From Sulfurimonas sp. (lineage in GTDB: Bacteria; Campylobacterota; Campylobacteria; Campylobacterales; Sulfurimonadaceae): a DNA stretch of 8,669 nt. Location of the stretch: the NCBI GenBank assembly GCA_012963655.1, contig DTVI01000297.1, forward strand, positions 1-8,669. Direction: 5' to 3'. The translations under genes and the position numbers were made by a program. Shown here piece after piece: positions 4,857-8,669 of this stretch. The notes beneath the pieces were generated by a model. The model had not been told where the DNA came from. It made no database searches and saw only the letters and a program-made list of their open reading frames with translations. Positions within the stretch are counted from its first letter, which is position 1; each line of letters begins with the position of its first letter.

Positions 4857-6463
4857 TAGTGGTGCCCTCCTTCAGTATGATGAGCAGGTGCAGCGTGCTT
4901 TTTAGGAGCAACAGCCACAACAACTTTTTCTTTTACAGCATATGGATCAGAAATTAAAGCACGAGCTTCTTCTGTTCCCATTTCTGTGTTTACTTTTTGG
5001 TACATGATGTTAAGAACGTTTTCACGAACTGATGCATCAATTGGATCTAATAATGGTTTAGGATAAATTCCTAACCAAATAGCAATGATAACTAAAGGAA
5101 TAAGACCTAGTAATTCCGTCTTATTAACATCTTTAAGATCTTCATTTTCTTTCTTAGTAACATTTCCAAAGAACACTTTCTTGTATGCTGCTAACATGTA
5201 GATAGCACCAACGATAATTGCAGTTCCTGCAATTAAAGCGTAGGTAGGAGATACTTTGAAAAGACCTAGAAGTGATAGGAATTCACCAACGAAGTTAATC
5301 GTAAGAGGAAGACCAACAGAAGCCATCATCATTACACCAAAGATGGTTGCGTATGCTGGCATAACTTTCGCTAGACCCCCAAACTCAGACATAATCTTTG
5401 TATGACGTCTGTCATAAATAACACCAACGAGTAAGAACAGAGCACCTGAAACAATACCATGACCAATCATTAAAAAGATTGAACCAGTGATTCCTTCAAT
5501 GTTTAGTGCAAATGTTCCAAGAACAATAACACCCATGTGCGATACTGAAGAATATGCAATTACTTGTTTAATATCTTCTTGAGCATAAGCAACCATTGCA
5601 GTATAGATAATCATGATTAATGACATTGTTACTACTAAAGGAATGAAATAAACTGCTGCGTCTGGAAATAATGGTAATGATAAACGCACAAAACCATAAG
5701 TACCCATCTTAAGTAAAACCGCTGCAAGGATAACAGAACCAATAGTTGGTGCTTGCCCGTGAGCATATGGTAACCAAGTATGGAAAGGAAACATTGGAAC
5801 CTTAATAGCAAATCCTAAGAAGAATGCTAAGAATAACCATGTTTGAATGTCCATAGGTAAAACAACTCTGTACCACTCAGTGATAGAGAATGACCAATGA
5901 CCTGTTGCTTGCTGGTAAAGGTAGGCCATGAAGATCATACCCACAAGCATTACTAGTGAACCAGTAAATGTGTATAAGAAGAACTTGATTGAAGCGTAAA
6001 TACGCTTTGGTCCACCCCATGCACCGATAAGATATAACATCGGTACAAGAGAAAGTTCCCAGAATACATAAAATAAAATCGCGTCAAGTGAAACAAAAAC
6101 ACCAACCATAGTCATCTCTAAAACAAGAAGAGTAATAATCATGTTCTTAACATCACGCTTTTCAGTCAATGACATAATACCAATGAAGGTAATAAGTGTA
6201 GACATAATCACGATAAATAAAGAGATACCATCAAGACCTAATTGGTAAGAGATACCAAATGCAGGGACTAACGCTATCATTTCTGTGAATTGAAATCCAC
6301 CATTTGAGCCATCAAACTCATACCATAACCATAAAGAAAGAGCGAACTCAATCCCTGAAACTGCTATACCATACGCGCGCATTGAATCTTTGTTTACCAT
6401 GAATCCAAGCATTGCTGCTACGAATGGAAAGAAGATTAATATAGATAAAATATTTTCTATCAT
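4856..6463 (-). CDS. nuoM: NADH-quinone oxidoreductase (complex I) subunit M
   Basis: Second antiporter-like subunit of the membrane arm, with about 14 transmembrane helices. Key residues: Glu136 (FYVFWELSLVPM), Lys221 (AIKVPMFPFHTWLP), Lys252 (LLKMGTYGFVR) and Glu394 (NFVGEFL), matching E. coli NuoM Glu144, Lys234, Lys265 and Glu407. The loop after helix 7 reads PYAHGQAPT where many bacteria have PDAHTEAPT-like sequence, a variant I associate with Campylobacterota. At 535 residues it exceeds the usual length of about 500; the extra length is a hydrophilic C-terminal tail from about residue 480 ending in the His-rich KKHAAPAHHTEGGHH. The ATG follows the nuoL TAG after one base, and AGGA (6471-6474) lies 7 bases upstream inside the nuoL end. 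The His-rich codons also contain the nuoN ribosome binding site. Confidence 0.97.
   Translation of the reverse strand: MIENILSILIFFPFVAAMLGFMVNKDSMRAYGIAVSGIEFALSLWLWYEFDGSNGGFQFTEMIALVPAFGISYQLGLDGISLFIVIMSTLITFIGIMSLTEKRDVKNMIITLLVLEMTMVGVFVSLDAILFYVFWELSLVPMLYLIGAWGGPKRIYASIKFFLYTFTGSLVMLVGMIFMAYLYQQATGHWSFSITEWYRVVLPMDIQTWLFLAFFLGFAIKVPMFPFHTWLPYAHGQAPTIGSVILAAVLLKMGTYGFVRLSLPLFPDAAVYFIPLVVTMSLIMIIYTAMVAYAQEDIKQVIAYSSVSHMGVIVLGTFALNIEGITGSIFLMIGHGIVSGALFLLVGVIYDRRHTKIMSEFGGLAKVMPAYATIFGVMMMASVGLPLTINFVGEFLSLLGLFKVSPTYALIAGTAIIVGAIYMLAAYKKVFFGNVTKKENEDLKDVNKTELLGLIPLVIIAIWLGIYPKPLLDPIDASVRENVLNIMYQKVNTEMGTEEARALISDPYAVKEKVVVAVAPKKHAAPAHHTEGGHH
4865..4872 (-). promoter_or_regulatory. Strong ribosome binding site of nuoN inside the nuoM tail
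   Basis: AAGGAGGG on the minus strand, 8 bases before the nuoN ATG, is nearly the full anti-16S complement. It lies within the codons for the last residues of NuoM (TEGGHH). With the TAATG junction it supports translational coupling with strong independent initiation. Confidence 0.8.
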
Positions 6464-6464
6464 T

Positions 6465-8402
6465 CTAGTGTCCTATACTTTTAATCATGCCAACAACAGC
6501 TTCTAAAACTGGAGCAACATATGTTTGTAATAATACGTAGATAGTGTCACCACTTACTACAATTGCAGCGAAAACAAGCATAATTACTAAACCAACAACC
6601 ATCCACTTAAGCATAGACGATAAGTTACCATCTTGCATAGTGTGTGTTTTCTTAGCCGTACCATAAAATATACCTGCAATTCCATCAACTGTTGCATCAA
6701 CAACAGTGTTATCTAACTTCCAACACATTTTAGAAAGTTCCATGTAAGGCTTAGAGAAAACTTCATCATAGATTTTCGGAATGTAGTACTGGTTAAAAAG
6801 AAGCTGGTAGAAGAATCCTTCTTCAACTTTCTTATCAATTTTTGCGTCTTTATATTTGATCCATGCGTATAAAACAGCACCACCAACAAAAAGTTGAGTA
6901 CCTATAGTCATGATCCAATATGTGACTGCATTATGAACATGATATTCCCCAGCTGGAAGCATAGCAATAATCATGTCATAAAAAGTTCCCTTAAATAAGA
7001 AACCAGCAATGATTGCAAGGATAAGAAGTGGACTCATAGCCACTAACATATACTTATATGCTTCATGTGGATGAAAACCAAATAGCTTGTAACGTTCTTC
7101 ACCTGTAAAGATTAAGAATGCAAGTCTAAATGAATAGAAAGCAGTTAAACCAGCAGTTAAAAGAAGAACGGTATAAAGAATTGGGTGGTGACCAACAAAA
7201 GCAACTTCAAGAATTAAATCTTTAGAGAAGAAACCAGCAAATGGGAAGAAACCTGCTAAAGCAATAGAAGCAAGAGTCATCATCCAAAATGTACCTGGCA
7301 TAACCTTCTTCAGTCCACCCATTTTAAATGGATCAAGTTCGTCACTCATTGCGTGCATAACATTACCAGCACCAAGAAATAATAGTGCTTTAAAGAATGC
7401 ATGAGCCATAAGGTGGAAAAGAGCAACCCAATAAGCACCAAGACCAGCAGCTACGAACATGTAACCTAACTGAGATAGTGTTGAGTAAGCAATGATACGT
7501 TTCATATCTCTATTAACAAGAGCCATAGAAGCAGCAAACATTGCAACAAAAGCACCTAAAGATGCAATTACAATACCTACTTCAGGAACCATGTCATATA
7601 AAGGGCTCATTCTAACAACAAGATAAACACCCGCTGTAACCATAGTTGCCGCGTGGATAAGTGCCGATACCGGAGTAGGACCTTCCATTGCGTCAGCAAG
7701 CCATGTATGAAGTGGAAACTGAGCTGATTTACCCATAGCCCCAACAAATAAGAAAGACGCTGCAACAACAAGCATATCGTGGTCTGCCGTAGCAACACCA
7801 GCAAAGATACCATCATAAGAGATAGTTCCCATATTCCAGTAAAGTGTGAAAATACCAACAAGCATTGCAAGATCCGCAATACGGTTCATAATGAACGCTT
7901 CGTTAGCTGCCCAAGTAGCAGATTCTTTGTGATACCAAAAACCAATTAGTAACCAAGAACAAACACCAACACCTTCCCAACCAATAAACAGGCCAAGAAG
8001 ATTATCAGACATAACAAGTATCATCATTGAGAAAACAAATGCTGAAAGGTAAGCAAAGAAACGGTTGAATGACTTATCGTGATCCATGTAACCAATTGCA
8101 TATACGTGAACAACAGTAGAAACTGTTGTCACAACCATCATCATTGTAACTGTAACTTCATTTACTACGAAACCAAATGGTACATATAAGTCACCAGTTG
8201 CAATCCAGGTCATCATTTCAACATGAACTGTGTGCCCTTGAAGAACTTGAGTTAAAAGAAGAAGCGAAGAGATAAAAGCTGTAAACAGCATCCCTGAAGC
8301 AAAAACACCTGTAAACAGTGTCTTCTTTTGTGCACCAAAAAGACCCGCTGTAAGAGAACCTACAAGCGGAGAAAATAGAGCGATATATAAAAGCATTTCC
8401 AT
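6465..8402 (-). CDS. nuoL: NADH-quinone oxidoreductase (complex I) subunit L
   Basis: The distal antiporter-like subunit, which couples quinone reduction to proton pumping at the far end of the membrane arm. At 645 residues it has the typical size, with about 16 hydrophobic helices and the C-terminal extension (lateral helix region, about 510-600, then a final helix at about 600-625) that distinguishes NuoL from NuoM and NuoN. Visible residues: Glu143 (GWEGVGVCSW), Lys225 (MGKSAQFPLHTWL), His250 (ALIHAATMVTAG), His330/His334/Lys338 (LFHLMAHAFFKALLFL) and Lys394 (FFSKD), matching known functional positions of E. coli NuoL. The start lies 5 bases after the nuoK stop, with AAAGGG (8411-8416) 8 bases upstream. 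A second Met at residue 3 is possible but less well spaced. Co-transcribed with nuoK, nuoM and nuoN. Confidence 0.97.
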   Translation of the reverse strand: MEMLLYIALFSPLVGSLTAGLFGAQKKTLFTGVFASGMLFTAFISSLLLLTQVLQGHTVHVEMMTWIATGDLYVPFGFVVNEVTVTMMMVVTTVSTVVHVYAIGYMDHDKSFNRFFAYLSAFVFSMMILVMSDNLLGLFIGWEGVGVCSWLLIGFWYHKESATWAANEAFIMNRIADLAMLVGIFTLYWNMGTISYDGIFAGVATADHDMLVVAASFLFVGAMGKSAQFPLHTWLADAMEGPTPVSALIHAATMVTAGVYLVVRMSPLYDMVPEVGIVIASLGAFVAMFAASMALVNRDMKRIIAYSTLSQLGYMFVAAGLGAYWVALFHLMAHAFFKALLFLGAGNVMHAMSDELDPFKMGGLKKVMPGTFWMMTLASIALAGFFPFAGFFSKDLILEVAFVGHHPILYTVLLLTAGLTAFYSFRLAFLIFTGEERYKLFGFHPHEAYKYMLVAMSPLLILAIIAGFLFKGTFYDMIIAMLPAGEYHVHNAVTYWIMTIGTQLFVGGAVLYAWIKYKDAKIDKKVEEGFFYQLLFNQYYIPKIYDEVFSKPYMELSKMCWKLDNTVVDATVDGIAGIFYGTAKKTHTMQDGNLSSMLKWMVVGLVIMLVFAAIVVSGDTIYVLLQTYVAPVLEAVVGMIKSIGH

Positions 8403-8407
8403 CTAAA

Positions 8408-8668
8408 TTACCCTTTCATCTGTGTCATGTTATCAAGATCAATAGTGTTATAGCGTTTGAACCATAAGACTAAAAGACCAAGACCAACCGCAACTTCTGA
8501 AGCGGCAATAGCGATAATGAAAAATGCGAACATTTGACCTGTAAAATCACCATAAAAGTGTGAAATCGCAACTAGGGCGATATTTACCGAGTTTAATAAA
8601 ATCTCTGTAGCAAAAAACAGTAATAAAAGGTTTTTACGACGCATAACACTATTGATCTTGATAACATG
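8408..8668 (-). CDS. nuoK: NADH-quinone oxidoreductase (complex I) subunit K, 5' end cut by the window
   Basis: Small three-helix membrane-arm subunit between NuoJ and NuoN. The frame stays open to the right edge of the window, so 86 residues are visible of the usual 100 or so. Helix 2 carries the conserved glutamate in ATEILLNSVNIALVA (visible residue 22) and helix 3 the second in AIAASEVAVGLG (visible residue 58). Their spacing of 36 equals that of E. coli NuoK Glu36 and Glu72, implying about 14 residues missing at the start. The ATG at 8644 encodes an internal Met in the loop before helix 2 (SVMRRKNLLLLFF), not the true start, because helix 1 lies upstream. The stop is 5 bases before nuoL, and the last codons contain the nuoL ribosome binding site. 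Confidence 0.95.
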   Translation of the reverse strand, partial: HVIKINSVMRRKNLLLLFFATEILLNSVNIALVAISHFYGDFTGQMFAFFIIAIAASEVAVGLGLLVLWFKRYNTIDLDNMTQMKG

Positions 8669-8669
8669 A

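Noticed and set aside
7607..7879. Minus-strand open frame of 90 codons in another frame within nuoL
   Set aside because: It overlaps conserved NuoL helices in the same direction; the Leu-rich sequence is a frame-shifted reading of membrane-segment codons.
8408..8644. nuoK starting at the ATG at 8644 as a complete 78-residue protein
   Set aside because: It would lack helix 1, and the frame is open to the window edge; glutamate positions show about 14 more residues beyond the window.
1..8669. CRISPR arrays, tRNA, rRNA or complete insertion sequences
   Set aside because: No spaced repeats, cloverleaf-like sequence or transposase frame was seen.

Overview
The window looks like part of a chromosome from a low-GC Campylobacterota bacterium (Epsilonproteobacteria), probably close to Sulfurimonas or its relatives. 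The basis is the AT-rich coding style, the protein character of the complex I subunits (for example the NuoM loop PYAHGQAPT where most bacteria have a PDAHTEAPT-like loop), and my memory of the family. No marker gene fixes the genus.

Left part, plus strand (1-2550): a short AT-rich leader is followed by a 694-residue molybdenum/tungsten bis-MGD formate dehydrogenase catalytic subunit. It uses cysteine, not selenocysteine, has no Tat signal and should be cytoplasmic. After 58 bases comes a 63-residue helical protein of unknown function. The spacer holds a perfect 10-bp inverted repeat that contains a TATAAT box on each strand. Half of that element recurs in inverted orientation just past the small gene, after a probable terminator.

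Middle part (about 2550-3320): mostly non-coding, very AT-rich DNA. It holds one small minus-strand reading frame, which becomes a convincing secreted protein if translation starts at a CTG behind a good Shine-Dalgarno site. It also holds a 16-bp perfect palindrome upstream of that frame, a 12-bp tandem duplication, and a stretch that resembles the ends of REP-associated (IS200-like) transposase elements.

Right part, minus strand (8669 down to 3319): the distal end of a respiratory complex I operon, in the order nuoK (5' end cut by the window), nuoL, nuoM, nuoN, then a strong rho-independent terminator. The genes are packed with spacings of 5 and 1 bases and a TAATG overlap, so they are co-transcribed and probably translationally coupled. 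They encode the membrane arm: three antiporter-like proton-pumping subunits plus NuoK.

The formate dehydrogenase pair and the nuo operon converge on the middle region. A functional link (formate electrons, possibly via ferredoxin or another carrier, feeding complex I) is conceivable, but only proximity suggests it. The complex I genes are ordinary. The less explained material is the formate dehydrogenase/small-protein pair with its flanking repeats, and the orphan secreted protein.
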